This document shows, one piece after another, positions 7,741 to 15,633 of a DNA stretch of 24,368 nt. Source of the DNA: JACKCP01 sp034007295 (lineage in GTDB: Bacteria; Desulfobacterota; Desulfobacteria; Desulfobacterales; JACKCP01). The stretch spans positions 1-24,368 of the forward strand of contig JAVERC010000048.1 of the NCBI GenBank assembly GCA_034007295.1. The letters run 5' to 3'. The notes beneath the pieces were generated by a model. It did not search any database. It was not told the origin of the DNA and was given only the letters and a program-made list of their open reading frames with translations. The translations under genes were made by a program, and so were the position numbers. Positions within the stretch are counted from its first letter, which is position 1, and every line of letters begins with the position of its first letter.

Positions 7741-8569
7741 AGCTTACCCCCTCTTCATCACCTGTTCGCTTTTGCATGGAAATTGAGTATTTATCATTTT
7801 CAAAAAAATTTATTCCAAACACCCAGCCAATATTTTTTGAAGTCTTAAGCCTTCCCTCATATAAAAAATCAGTCTTTTTTATTATAAGCTTTTCATTTCC
7901 TGTAATACTTGAAACCCTTGGCCCAAAAAAAACCCTTGTATTCTCACCTGAACCGCTCAAAACTACAGCACCCTGAATTTCATCGAAATCAGCATCATAG
8001 GAAATGTCTTTTTGCCCAAATTTTCCAGTATCTATTGAAAATCTTCTGTACTGAAAATCAAGATGGGTATTTAAATATTTGAATAAAGACTTTACTTCCT
8101 TTTCAAATATTTTAATTGAAAGCCCTCCCCCATATGTAAAAAGGGAATTGTCTGTTACTTTTACAGCAAAAGGAGACTGATAAAGCCCAACAACAATTTC
8201 ATCTAAAATAAAAAGTTCTGACTGAAATCTTCCAAAACCTGCTTTACCGTAAATATATACATTATCAAAAAACGATGCTCCTGCTTCAAACTCAGCTGTG
8301 TCTGCACAATTGTCAGAACTTCTTGACTTGGTATAATGCCTTGCATCATCTTCTGAATCAGGGTCTTTATATAAAACCTGCTTTGACTGAGTCGGGAGCT
8401 TGTTATTTTGATGGTCAGCCCTAACCACAAATTGAAAGCCTGATAAAAAATAATTATCCTTATTTTTGTCAAATGAAAAAGAGCCAATACCTGAAACAGG
8501 TGCAGAAAAAACTAAATTGTGGTTTAATGTATATAATAGCAGATAGATGAGCAAGTAAATTTTTTTCAA
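7718..8569 (-). CDS. Predicted outer-membrane beta-barrel protein, unknown family
   Basis: I chose TTG at 8569 because GGAGGT lies six bases before it. The open frame extends seven codons further to a TTG at 8590 that has no such site. The product is 283 residues: a signal peptide (KKIYLLIYLLLYTLNHNLVFSA) and then alternating polar/hydrophobic segments such as VYIYGKAGFGRFQSEL and NTHLDFQYRRFSIDT. It ends in phenylalanine (EAQIKF), as expected for an outer-membrane barrel. There are acidic and asparagine-rich turns. I do not recognise a named family. It is the first gene of an operon with the LVIVD propeller and a TetR regulator, so it may anchor or export the propeller. Confidence 0.65.
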   Translation of the reverse strand: MKKIYLLIYLLLYTLNHNLVFSAPVSGIGSFSFDKNKDNYFLSGFQFVVRADHQNNKLPTQSKQVLYKDPDSEDDARHYTKSRSSDNCADTAEFEAGASFFDNVYIYGKAGFGRFQSELFILDEIVVGLYQSPFAVKVTDNSLFTYGGGLSIKIFEKEVKSLFKYLNTHLDFQYRRFSIDTGKFGQKDISYDADFDEIQGAVVLSGSGENTRVFFGPRVSSITGNEKLIIKKTDFLYEGRLKTSKNIGWVFGINFFENDKYSISMQKRTGDEEGVSFEAQIKF

Positions 8570-8626
8570 AAATCGACCTCCATAGTCCAAAATCAGGCGT
8601 ACCTGAACTTAAATTTCAAAACACTC

Positions 8627-8687
8627 TATATATCCTAAAGTTTAACTTTTACAGCTTGTGCAACTGAACAAAAAATCATTGTTTTCA
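8627..8687. repeat. Degenerate repeat family A, right half (copy 3)
   Basis: TATATCCTAAAGTTTAAC and the following CAACTGAACAAAAAATCATTGTTTTC resemble the right arm of the A element, including the shortened form at 645-720. It abuts a B element, as at 2104-2442. Confidence 0.5.
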
Positions 8688-8688
8688 A

Positions 8689-8840
8689 CTGAATTGAGCA
8701 GTTTTCAAATTTGCTGCATACATATGATAAATTGTATCAAGCTATACTTTTGCTATGCCTGATGTAATTTAAAGCATAAAATGCGACAAAATTGGGAAGC
8801 CTGAAGGGTTTAATATTTAAATATGAAACGCTCAATTCAG
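8689..8840. repeat. Repeat family B, inverted copy with 11-bp terminal inverted repeats
   Basis: The ends CTGAATTGAGC and GCTCAATTCAG are exact reverse complements. Read as reverse complement, the interior aligns with 2249-2442: the GAGCGTTTCATATTT end, GGCTTCCCA, the GCATAGCAAAAG block and the TGATACAATTT block. It is about 40 bases shorter than that copy. It fills the gap between the barrel gene and the gene at 8880. Confidence 0.7.
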
Positions 8841-8879
8841 GTTTGAATAAAACACCAATAAGGTTGGAGGCAAAAAACA

Positions 8880-9389
8880 TTAATGCGAAAAAGGCGATAT
8901 TCTTATTTTGCCTGAAATTTCGGCATGAAATCCCTCCACAGTTATACTTCCAAAGCTTTTTCCTTCGTTCATGTACTTAACACCTGGAGCCCCCTCAATT
9001 GTTATGGATTCAATGTGATATCTGTCAATCTGAACCACTGCACCGTCAAGCTCAATGTTCATGCCATTGGTGATTTTACCGGTGTAAGGATCAATTAAAC
9101 TGGCAGGGTTCACGGAAACCGGATTTTTGAGAGTTATGCTTCCTGCATATTCAATGCCATTAAGACATAATGATGCAGGATTGCCGTCAGTGCCGTCTTC
9201 ATCTGTGAAAACTACTCTTTCTGCGGTCCAGTCAACACCAAGAATATCCTTGGCATTCACTGTTATACCTGCCTGACCTGTAACGGCCTTTAGTTTCTCA
9301 GATGGAACAGGAGTAAGAGCTAAGGCTTGTCCTGTGATAAGGATGATTATTGATACCATTAAAGTTGCTATGCATAAATTTTTTTTCAT
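8880..9389 (-). CDS. Secreted TGQAG-motif protein under four tandem riboswitches
   Basis: 169 residues from ATG at 9389, with GGAGG six bases upstream. The open frame runs further upstream, but that stretch is riboswitch RNA. The signal peptide is about 1-24 (cleavage after ALA), then SEKLKAVTGQAGITV (about 30-44), and FTDEDGTDG with the acidic pair D63/D65. The rest is rich in short beta strands and ends GSITVEGFHAEISGKIRISP, like the C-terminal part of its paralogues. I recall the leader-plus-TGQ pattern from proteins grouped as DUF6160 and from the Acinetobacter gene annotated filA; the function of those is not settled. The gene is separate from the long operon upstream and has its own regulatory leader. 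My inference is an exported structural or fibre subunit. Confidence 0.82.
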   Translation of the reverse strand: MKKNLCIATLMVSIIILITGQALALTPVPSEKLKAVTGQAGITVNAKDILGVDWTAERVVFTDEDGTDGNPASLCLNGIEYAGSITLKNPVSVNPASLIDPYTGKITNGMNIELDGAVVQIDRYHIESITIEGAPGVKYMNEGKSFGSITVEGFHAEISGKIRISPFSH

Positions 9390-9418
9390 AGCGACCTCCT
9401 CTCTGTGATCAAATCTCA

Positions 9419-9490
9419 CAGGCAACCCGGCTGACCTTTTTAAAAAGGCCCCGCAGCTTTCCGTCCCGGAATTACTCCCGGTTTGGCATA
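9419..9490 (-). ncRNA. GEMM / c-di-GMP-I-class riboswitch aptamer, fourth in the array (nearest the gene)
   Basis: On the minus strand it reads GCCAAACC, a stem CCGGGA/UUCCGG capped by the GNRA loop GUAA, the conserved GGGACGGAAAGC, a second helix GGCCUUUUU/AAAAAGGUC and the 3' strand GUCAGCCGGGUUGCC. This matches the GEMM order of elements (AAACC, GNRA-capped helix, GAC-G-AAAGC core, second helix, GCCGGGUUNCC). A small hairpin (9403-9421) lies between aptamer and Shine-Dalgarno, so control may be at ribosome access. Confidence 0.85.
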
Positions 9491-9496
9491 AGGAGT

Positions 9497-9562
9497 GCGG
9501 CCCGGCTGACCGAAATCTCGGCCCCGTGGCTTTCCGTCCCATGGTTACCCAATGGTTTGGCT
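9497..9562 (-). ncRNA. GEMM / c-di-GMP-I-class riboswitch aptamer, third in the array
   Basis: On the minus strand it has GCCAAACC, a stem closing on a GUAA tetraloop with one bulged U, GGGACGGAAAGCCACGGGGCC, a short second hairpin (CCGA/UCGG) and GUCAGCCGGGCCGC. It is only a few bases from its 3' neighbour, leaving no space for a separate terminator. Confidence 0.82.
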
Positions 9563-9582
9563 AAATGTTTTCTGATTTTTTT

Positions 9583-9651
9583 GGCGGCCCGGCTGACCTG
9601 AACTATTCAGGCCCCGCAGCTTTCCGTCCCAGAATTACTTCTGGTTTGGCT
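9583..9651 (-). ncRNA. GEMM / c-di-GMP-I-class riboswitch aptamer, second in the array
   Basis: On the minus strand the P2 stem CCAGAA/UUCUGG is capped by GUAA, followed by GGGACGGAAAGCUGCGGGGC, a CCUGAA/UUCAGG hairpin and CAGCCGGGCCGCC. Its first 43 bases (plus-strand 9609-9651) are identical to those of the next aptamer at 9691-9733, so the two look like a recent tandem duplication with an 82-base period. Confidence 0.83.
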
Positions 9652-9665
9652 TTTTCAAAGTCTAT

Positions 9666-9735
9666 CAGGCAGCCCGGCTGACCTTAAAAAAGGCCCCGCA
9701 GCTTTCCGTCCCAGAATTACTTCTGGTTTGGCTCC
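9666..9735 (-). ncRNA. GEMM / c-di-GMP-I-class riboswitch aptamer, first in the array (promoter-proximal)
   Basis: It has the same core as its neighbour: CCAGAA-GUAA-UUCUGG, GGGACGGAAAGC, a GGCCUU/AAGGUC helix and CAGCCGGGCUGCC. CCAGG at its 5' side can pair with CCUG at its 3' side to close P1. Transcription must enter from the right, upstream of about 9740. Confidence 0.83.
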
Positions 9736-9739
9736 TGGC

Positions 9740-10035
9740 ATCCTTTGGTGTCAGAAATATTCACCCTTTTGCTTTTTTTGCCTCCATGCAGATCTTTTTT
9801 AGTAAATATTCAGCTGAAAAGAAAATTAGAACGGCTGCTTCATTATTTCTGAGCCTCATTCTCGCTAAAGCTCCGGGGCATGAGATAAAAAAACTATCTC
9901 CTGAAACCGGCTTAGAAAAAACAAAGCATCCGTTCTTTATCCAGACTGACTTTTTTTATTCCCAAAAAGGACCTGCATGGCATCTTTTTCAAAGATCGTT
10001 TAAAAATTTTTTCAATCAATCATAAATAATTGATT
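9740..10035. other. Non-coding gap, probable leader promoter region
   Basis: About 300 bases lie between the riboswitch array and the propeller gene. An open frame on the plus strand (9786-10025) has no ribosome-binding site, no recognisable domain and lies opposite the expected promoter, so I do not call a gene. A weak six-pair A+T hairpin (10015-10034) lies just after the stop of the gene at 10036. I see no convincing sigma-70 pair for the array. Confidence 0.4.
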
Positions 10036-11508
10036 TTATTTTATTATACACTGATATTTTACAAATTCCAACCCATTTACACCAAGAGCATGAAGTTTGT
10101 TTTCTGTTTCAAAGACTATTGGAAATTTTGCAAGAAAACTTGAAATTTTAGTTTTTGTTTCAACTCCGTTAATATTCATTATCCAGTTTGTATCATCTGG
10201 TGTTGCATAATATGCAAGATGATTTCCTTTGGGGCTGAATTTTGGAAGTCCTATACTTTTATATTCTTTTCCTTCAACATGATTTTTTACCATTACAACA
10301 CTTTTTCCATTAAAAGCCATGTATGCTATTTCATTTTTAACAGGACTAAATATTGGCTGTTTTACATCAAAATATGCATTTCCTTCTTTTTTATCCCACA
10401 CAACAAACCAGCCTTTTTCCTTTGAAAATGCCCTGTATGCATAGTGTTTACCATCAGTTGAAAATTTTATCAGACCTGAAGAATCATATTCCTTTTCCTT
10501 TTTGCCATTTATTACAATTATTGGCTTATTATCTTTAATTCCTGTATATCCATAGGAGTTCCCTTCATCTGAGTATGCTACAGGACCAAGTGAGTCAAAC
10601 TTGAATTCCTTTTTTTCATTTACAACCATTTGCCAGTATTTTCCGGTATTTGCAGGATATGAAAGGATTGTTCCCTCGGGATTAAACCAGGGCTCTCCAA
10701 TGGTTTTGTATGGTTCATGTTCCTTAAAATTTTCAAGCAGAATAAGTTTGTCGTCATCATTTTGAACAACACAGGCAAAATCTCCTTTACTGGAAAACTT
10801 CAAAATCATGGCATTTTTGTATTCTTTGGATCCTTTTTCATTTACAAAGACCTGCCAGCCATTGTCTTTAAATGCTATAAATCCAAGTTTTGATGAATCA
10901 GGGCTGAATTTTAGTTCATTTACATTTCTAAAGGGCCCGTATTTTTTATCATCACAAATTACAAACCCGTTTTTCTTGTCTTCAAATGCAATATATGCAA
11001 CTCTTTTTCCATCCGGACTAAAAACAGGGTCATTTTTTATTCCGTCAAATTTTTTTCCTTCTTTTCCATTTACTACAACAAGCTGATTTGTTCCAATTTG
11101 TGCTCTATAAGCAAAATTTTTACCGTCAATACTTGATACAACATTTCCAAGGCCGTCATATTTTTTTTGTTCTTTTCCATCTATTACGGCAAAATCCTTA
11201 TAATCTGAAAAGACACTAAAAACAGCAGCACCTGTAACTGGTGCAAAAAAAGGCGTTCCTTTACCAATCCCGGGATATGGACCATAAATATTTGAGTTTA
11301 TCTGTGCAGACATTTTTTTATCTTTTACAAGGGCAAGTCCTATTTTATCAAAATCTGGATAGTTGGAGTTGACAGCAACAATACTCGTCTGATCTTGTGG
11401 AGTGCAAAGACTTGTTATTTTATCTTCAATCTCAATTGCTTTTAAATTTAAACTGCTCAAAAAAATAAAAAATAGTGAAAAAAAACACACCTTAAAACCA
11501 ATTCTCAT
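10036..11508 (-). CDS. Periplasmic or secreted PD40/TolB-like beta-propeller protein
   Basis: 490 residues with a signal peptide of about 1-24 (CFFSLFFIFLSSLNLKA). The body is a series of roughly 40-residue blades with the PD40/WD40-like signature: FSPDGKRVAYIAF, FSPDSSKLGFIAF, FSTDGKHYAYRAF, FSPVKNEIAYMAF, FSPKGNHLAYYA. Blades are separated by strands that resemble each other, such as VVVNGKEGKKFDG and IVINGKKEKEYDS. No catalytic residues are evident. TolB-like propellers usually bind proteins or polymers at the cell envelope. It is the last gene of the C39/barrel operon, 106 bases after the FadL-like gene, so it may be a periplasmic or surface accessory of the same export system. Its exact role is unknown. 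Confidence 0.8.
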   Translation of the reverse strand: MRIGFKVCFFSLFFIFLSSLNLKAIEIEDKITSLCTPQDQTSIVAVNSNYPDFDKIGLALVKDKKMSAQINSNIYGPYPGIGKGTPFFAPVTGAAVFSVFSDYKDFAVIDGKEQKKYDGLGNVVSSIDGKNFAYRAQIGTNQLVVVNGKEGKKFDGIKNDPVFSPDGKRVAYIAFEDKKNGFVICDDKKYGPFRNVNELKFSPDSSKLGFIAFKDNGWQVFVNEKGSKEYKNAMILKFSSKGDFACVVQNDDDKLILLENFKEHEPYKTIGEPWFNPEGTILSYPANTGKYWQMVVNEKKEFKFDSLGPVAYSDEGNSYGYTGIKDNKPIIVINGKKEKEYDSSGLIKFSTDGKHYAYRAFSKEKGWFVVWDKKEGNAYFDVKQPIFSPVKNEIAYMAFNGKSVVMVKNHVEGKEYKSIGLPKFSPKGNHLAYYATPDDTNWIMNINGVETKTKISSFLAKFPIVFETENKLHALGVNGLEFVKYQCIIK

Positions 11509-11614
11509 AACCTTTTAATCCTTTTCTTTTTATAACTATTAACTTTCAGATTCAAATAAAACAACTGCTGCATTATTTGTACCCCTCATGATGCTGTGCT
11601 TTACAGGTCAATAT

Positions 11615-13402
11615 TTATTCCTTTTTTTCATTTTTTTTAAATGGATTAAGCTTTTTAAACAAATGCTTAATTTTATGAACAGCATGATGCATCATTTCCT
11701 GTTGATGATGAAGCATTTCCATCTGAACGGACAAAGGCATTGTAATTCCAAAAAGAGCTACATAAAGATATGTTTCCTGTTCATAATCAAGGCCTGTATA
11801 TGGGTTGTAAACAATTTTAGTAAAATCTGTAGAGTTAAAATTTGTACTGGAGTTATTTGGGATTTTATAGGATTCATTGAAAAGATAGGCAAGTCCAACA
11901 TCTATTGTAACATTTTTGGGAAGCTTTAATGAAAAACCAGCTCCATAAAAGGTCATGTCAGGCATAAAATAAAGTGCATCAAATTTGTCCTTTGGAAGCG
12001 ATGCAGGCCTGTACTCGTATCCGCATCTTAAAGTGAGAATATCTGTTGGATAAAATTCAAGCCCCACCCCCCAATGCCAGGTGTCTCTCATATTTCTTTG
12101 AACAACAAGATTATTATCACCGCCTGTATATCCAAGAAGTTTTGCAACCCTCATAAGCTGAATTCTTTGATCAAAGGTAAATTTATCTTCTTTTACAGCT
12201 GACCAGTTTGACCAGTGAAGGTCTGCAGTAATCTGGATTTTTGAAAAAGGCTTTAATTTAATTCCCATATCAATTCTTCTTGGGAATGTCTGGACTGCTG
12301 TAACCTTTCCTGCCTGATAAGGAACTGCATTATATGGAATATCAAGCATGCCTGCAGTTGTCATTGTATATTCAGTACTTCCGTTCCAGTCAACATGGCG
12401 CATCCACTGGTCACTGTAATAAAATTTATAGTCTCCTGAAAGCTTTGCCTTTGCCTGACTTTGATATGTAAGGCCAAAACCAAACCAGTAGGCCGGCTCC
12501 CATAAAAGACCAAGGTTAAACGAAGGAGTATAATCATCCCTTAAATCCATTTCCATGCTTGTATTGTGTTCATATGGCCCAAGACCTCCGCCAAGCCATG
12601 GCGGAGGAAGAGTCTGCTCTGATACAACAGGAATTTCCAAGTCTTTTGTAGCATCTCCAATTACCCTTGTAAGTGCAACAAGTTCATTTGGGGTTCTCTG
12701 ATCAAGAGCTATTCCCATTGCAGTCTGGCCAAGCCCTACTGAAAGTCCAAGGGAAAGCTTATCTGATGCTTTGTAGCTTACAGTTGGGGCTGCATACAAA
12801 AGATGCTGAAGATAAAGAGACTTACATCCAAACCGAAGAGGATCACCGTCATCCTTATGTGTCATACCTCCGCCGTATGGTGCATAGTTTGTGTATGCAA
12901 ATGTCCATTTTGATTCTGGTTTTCTATATGAAAGCCCAAGACTTGCTGCTGCAAGAAAATCTATTGGGCCTAAAAAAGGAATATACATTTTTGTTGATGA
13001 GTTTGTTCCTTCAGTGTCTCTTAAAGGATCTGGTCCTCCATGATCTGCATTTGGATCTTCTGGATTGTATTCAGCGTTCGGCCCCCAGGTATTATCCATA
13101 AAGCCTTTAAAATCCTTATCTTCAGTAAACCTCCCTTTCCTTTTAATAATCGGAAGACCAAAACCATTGGAAAACATGGCTCCTTCATCAATTTTTGATA
13201 ACCCTGCAGGATTAAAATGAGCAGACATATGAACAGGCGGATCTGCTGTACAGGCATTGGCAAGTCCAATAGCCTTTGCATCAACAGCAGGGTTTTCATT
13301 AAAGGTTGCAAAGGTCTGTTCAGATAAAAAAAGTACCAAAACAATTGTAATTGCAATTTTTTTTATTTTCATGATTTTAATTCTTGGCTTTTTAAATTTC
13401 AT
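11615..13402 (-). CDS. FadL/OmpP1-family outer-membrane protein with His/Met-rich C-terminal tail
   Basis: 595 residues. A signal peptide (ITIVLVLFLSEQTFA) is followed by the FadL-type N-terminus, ENPAVDAKAIGLANACTADP and HFNPAGLSKI. Later barrel strands typical of the family include PRRIDMGIKLKPFSKIQITA, DLHWSNWSAV and LTLRCGYEYRPAS. FadL relatives form 14-stranded barrels that move hydrophobic molecules across the outer membrane. It is longer than E. coli FadL, and instead of ending in an aromatic strand it continues into a tail rich in His, Met and Lys (MEMLHHQQEMMHHAV, then KKLNPFKKNEKKE). The ATG at 13402 has a weak ribosome-binding site, and an ATG ten codons later is an alternative. 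It lies 15 bases after the coiled-coil barrel gene, in one operon with it. Confidence 0.85.
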   Translation of the reverse strand: MKFKKPRIKIMKIKKIAITIVLVLFLSEQTFATFNENPAVDAKAIGLANACTADPPVHMSAHFNPAGLSKIDEGAMFSNGFGLPIIKRKGRFTEDKDFKGFMDNTWGPNAEYNPEDPNADHGGPDPLRDTEGTNSSTKMYIPFLGPIDFLAAASLGLSYRKPESKWTFAYTNYAPYGGGMTHKDDGDPLRFGCKSLYLQHLLYAAPTVSYKASDKLSLGLSVGLGQTAMGIALDQRTPNELVALTRVIGDATKDLEIPVVSEQTLPPPWLGGGLGPYEHNTSMEMDLRDDYTPSFNLGLLWEPAYWFGFGLTYQSQAKAKLSGDYKFYYSDQWMRHVDWNGSTEYTMTTAGMLDIPYNAVPYQAGKVTAVQTFPRRIDMGIKLKPFSKIQITADLHWSNWSAVKEDKFTFDQRIQLMRVAKLLGYTGGDNNLVVQRNMRDTWHWGVGLEFYPTDILTLRCGYEYRPASLPKDKFDALYFMPDMTFYGAGFSLKLPKNVTIDVGLAYLFNESYKIPNNSSTNFNSTDFTKIVYNPYTGLDYEQETYLYVALFGITMPLSVQMEMLHHQQEMMHHAVHKIKHLFKKLNPFKKNEKKE

Positions 13403-13417
13403 TTAAATTCTTTAAAA

Positions 13418-14539
13418 TTAAAGTTTAAAATCAAAAGGAAGACTCAAACTAAAACTTACATCTGTATTTGAATTGAATAGGCCTATATTCAAACTTGTAT
13501 TAGCAGAACGTCTATGGCTGATTTTCCAGTTTGTACCAATTGATAAAGACGATGAATAGGATGACTCCGAAGAATTTTTTCCAATTGTTTTCCAATAATA
13601 ATCTGTTTCATAACTGTATGAATAGGAAAAACCTATACTTAAAGAAACAAGATAAGACAGGGAATAACCCATACCAAGGTTTGCACTGATCTGATCACCT
13701 GGATCGACTTTATAAATATAGATTCCTTGTTCCTTTTGTTCTTTATTTGAATTGTATTTTGCATCATCAGTTTCAAGGTTTCTGTAAAAAGAAATTCCAC
13801 CATAAGCTATTACAGGATCAATCGACTTACTGAAATTGGCACCCGCAAAAACAGTGTAATAACCGCTTCCTATGGCAAGATCGTCTTCATTCATATCATA
13901 GGGATTATCTCCAAGTGGGACTATAACACCTGCATTTAGTATTGTTGTAGGAACACCTTCATTCGGCCTGAAAGGCTGGAACTGAATATTAAAATTTGGA
14001 TCACCCATACCAATACCAGTTTTTGAACCTTCTTTAGAGTCTGTATATTTATAGCTAAAGGGCAGACTTGAAGAAAATGTTAAATTTTTTAAAATCGGAA
14101 TTTTCAAAGACAATGAATTTGAAAAAGTATGGGAATTAATGTGTCTTACCTTTGTACTTGTATTCCCGTCTTCATCTTCAACTGACTTTAGCTGATCATA
14201 AGTATCTGCTGAATAACTTAATGAATATGAAACATTTAAGATACCAGGCGTTGCAAGGGTATATTCCCGGCCTGCAGCATCTAGTATATCTTCATCTTTT
14301 TCCTTTTTTTCTTCGTCAGTCTGTTGAAGCTCACTCATTACTTCCTGGGCTTTTTGTTTTTTTTCAATTTCCATCAAAATCTGCTCAAGTTTTTCAATCC
14401 TCTGCTGCAAATTTGAACTTTTTGCACCTTTTAAATCCTGTGCATAAGTATTTTGAGGACTGATAACCAGAACAGACAAACAAACAATTAAAAAAAGGGA
14501 AAAAAATTGTCTTTTAGATAATTTAATTTTCTCAGCCAT
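13418..14539 (-). CDS. Coiled-coil plus beta-barrel outer-membrane protein, FapF-like (paralogue 1)
   Basis: 373 residues. A signal peptide ends near residue 34 (TYAQ). Residues about 42-85 form a coiled coil (LQQRIEKLEQILMEIEKKQK). A linker DILDAAGREYTLATPGI leads to about 270 residues of alternating beta strands ending SFSLSLPFDFKL, a typical barrel terminus. Motifs such as GMGDPNFNIQFQPF and GDNPYDMNEDDLAIG recur in the next gene. The architecture, trimerising helix then barrel, is that reported for FapF, the outer-membrane exporter of Pseudomonas Fap amyloid; databases may call such barrels MetA-pathway phenol-degradation-like transporters. It lies 17 bases after its paralogue and close to a C39 peptidase gene, as in fap operons. 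Identity as an exporter is inference from architecture and context. Confidence 0.75.
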   Translation of the reverse strand: MAEKIKLSKRQFFSLFLIVCLSVLVISPQNTYAQDLKGAKSSNLQQRIEKLEQILMEIEKKQKAQEVMSELQQTDEEKKEKDEDILDAAGREYTLATPGILNVSYSLSYSADTYDQLKSVEDEDGNTSTKVRHINSHTFSNSLSLKIPILKNLTFSSSLPFSYKYTDSKEGSKTGIGMGDPNFNIQFQPFRPNEGVPTTILNAGVIVPLGDNPYDMNEDDLAIGSGYYTVFAGANFSKSIDPVIAYGGISFYRNLETDDAKYNSNKEQKEQGIYIYKVDPGDQISANLGMGYSLSYLVSLSIGFSYSYSYETDYYWKTIGKNSSESSYSSSLSIGTNWKISHRRSANTSLNIGLFNSNTDVSFSLSLPFDFKL

Positions 14540-14556
14540 AAGCCTTTACTTTCCAA

Positions 14557-15633
14557 TCAAAGAATAAAGTTAAAAGGTATTCTAAGTTTAAAATTAAGGT
14601 CCTCGTCATTGTTTGTAAGTCCAATGCCAAGCTCCATATATATTTTTCTTTTTTCGGTCACCTGCCAAGCAGTACCAAGAAGTGCAAGAGAGCTTATTGT
14701 TGAAGATGATGAAAGTTTTCCCCTTCCCCTCCAGTAATAATTGGTTGGAAACTGATAAACAAACCTGCATCCCATGCTTATTGAAACTTTTTCAGAAATC
14801 ACATAACCCATTCCAGCGTCAAAACCTGTTTCATCACCCGGCTTTACTTTTTTAAGCCACTCGCCTGCTTCGCCAAGATAAAGATTATTTTTAAAACTTG
14901 TGTCATTGTCCTTAAATTTATAGGAATAAAAAATACTTCCATAAACAAGGGACGGTGAGAGTTTTTTGCTTAAACCAAGGCTTAAGTTATATGTAAAAAC
15001 CCCTTCTCCTGTTGGATATTCTGTTTGAGGATTTATTTCATACGGGCTTCTTCCCATTGGAAAGGTAAAACCAGAGCTTACAATCAATGAAGGTTTTCCA
15101 GGTTTTTCCTTAAAAGGCTGAAATAAAATTCCCATATACGGGTCTCCAAAATCATCCATATCAGATTTTTGACCCTGGGCGTCGTCATACACAGAAACAA
15201 ATGGAAGATCCATTACAAAGGAAAGGTTATTTTTTAAAGGATACTCAACTGATACAGTATTTATAATTCTATGAGTTGCCTCACGTTCAAATGCTGTTCC
15301 AGATTCTTCGGCAGCACTTATATTATCATATGATTTTCCATAATATGAAAAAGTGTAATCAACACCAATAACTCCAGGAGCCCTTAATGAGTATTCCCTT
15401 CCTGCTGCTGTAAGAAGTTTTATATAGTCATCTTCTTTTATAATTTTATCTTTTTTTTCTTTTTCAAAAGGTTCTTCTTTTGTCTTAAGTTCTTCAACCC
15501 TTTGTTCAAGCTCCAAAATTTTTTGTTCTGCTTCTTCATTTAAATTTTGCTCAGAAAAAGATTTTGGAATAAAAGCTGCAAATATAAGCAAAAAAACAAG
15601 GACATATTTTTTTAATTCTTTTATTTTCATCAT
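14557..15633 (-). CDS. Coiled-coil plus beta-barrel outer-membrane protein, FapF-like (paralogue 2)
   Basis: 358 residues. The first ATG (15633) overlaps the TGA of the C39 gene as ATGA, so translation is probably coupled. A signal peptide of about 1-27 is followed by a coiled coil (EEAEQKILELEQRVEELKTK, about 33-52) and a charged linker. Then comes LLTAAGREYSLRAPGVIGVD, nearly the same as the equivalent piece in the neighbouring paralogue, and a barrel ending in LRIPFNFIL. Shared blocks with the paralogue are GDPYMGILFQPF, MGRSPYEINPQTEYPTGEG and KKVKPGDETGFDAGMGY. Two barrels may serve different substrates or form mixed assemblies. It is in tight operon with the C39-like peptidase, again as in fap operons. 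Confidence 0.75.
   Translation of the reverse strand: MMKIKELKKYVLVFLLIFAAFIPKSFSEQNLNEEAEQKILELEQRVEELKTKEEPFEKEKKDKIIKEDDYIKLLTAAGREYSLRAPGVIGVDYTFSYYGKSYDNISAAEESGTAFEREATHRIINTVSVEYPLKNNLSFVMDLPFVSVYDDAQGQKSDMDDFGDPYMGILFQPFKEKPGKPSLIVSSGFTFPMGRSPYEINPQTEYPTGEGVFTYNLSLGLSKKLSPSLVYGSIFYSYKFKDNDTSFKNNLYLGEAGEWLKKVKPGDETGFDAGMGYVISEKVSISMGCRFVYQFPTNYYWRGRGKLSSSSTISSLALLGTAWQVTEKRKIYMELGIGLTNNDEDLNFKLRIPFNFIL

Noticed and set aside
9390..9542. In-frame 51-codon extension of the TGQAG gene upstream of 9389
   Set aside because: It is translated riboswitch RNA; the ATG at 9389 has a good Shine-Dalgarno sequence and starts a proper signal peptide.
9786..10025. Plus-strand open frame of 79 codons
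   Set aside because: No ribosome-binding site, no domain, opposite the probable promoter of the riboswitch array.
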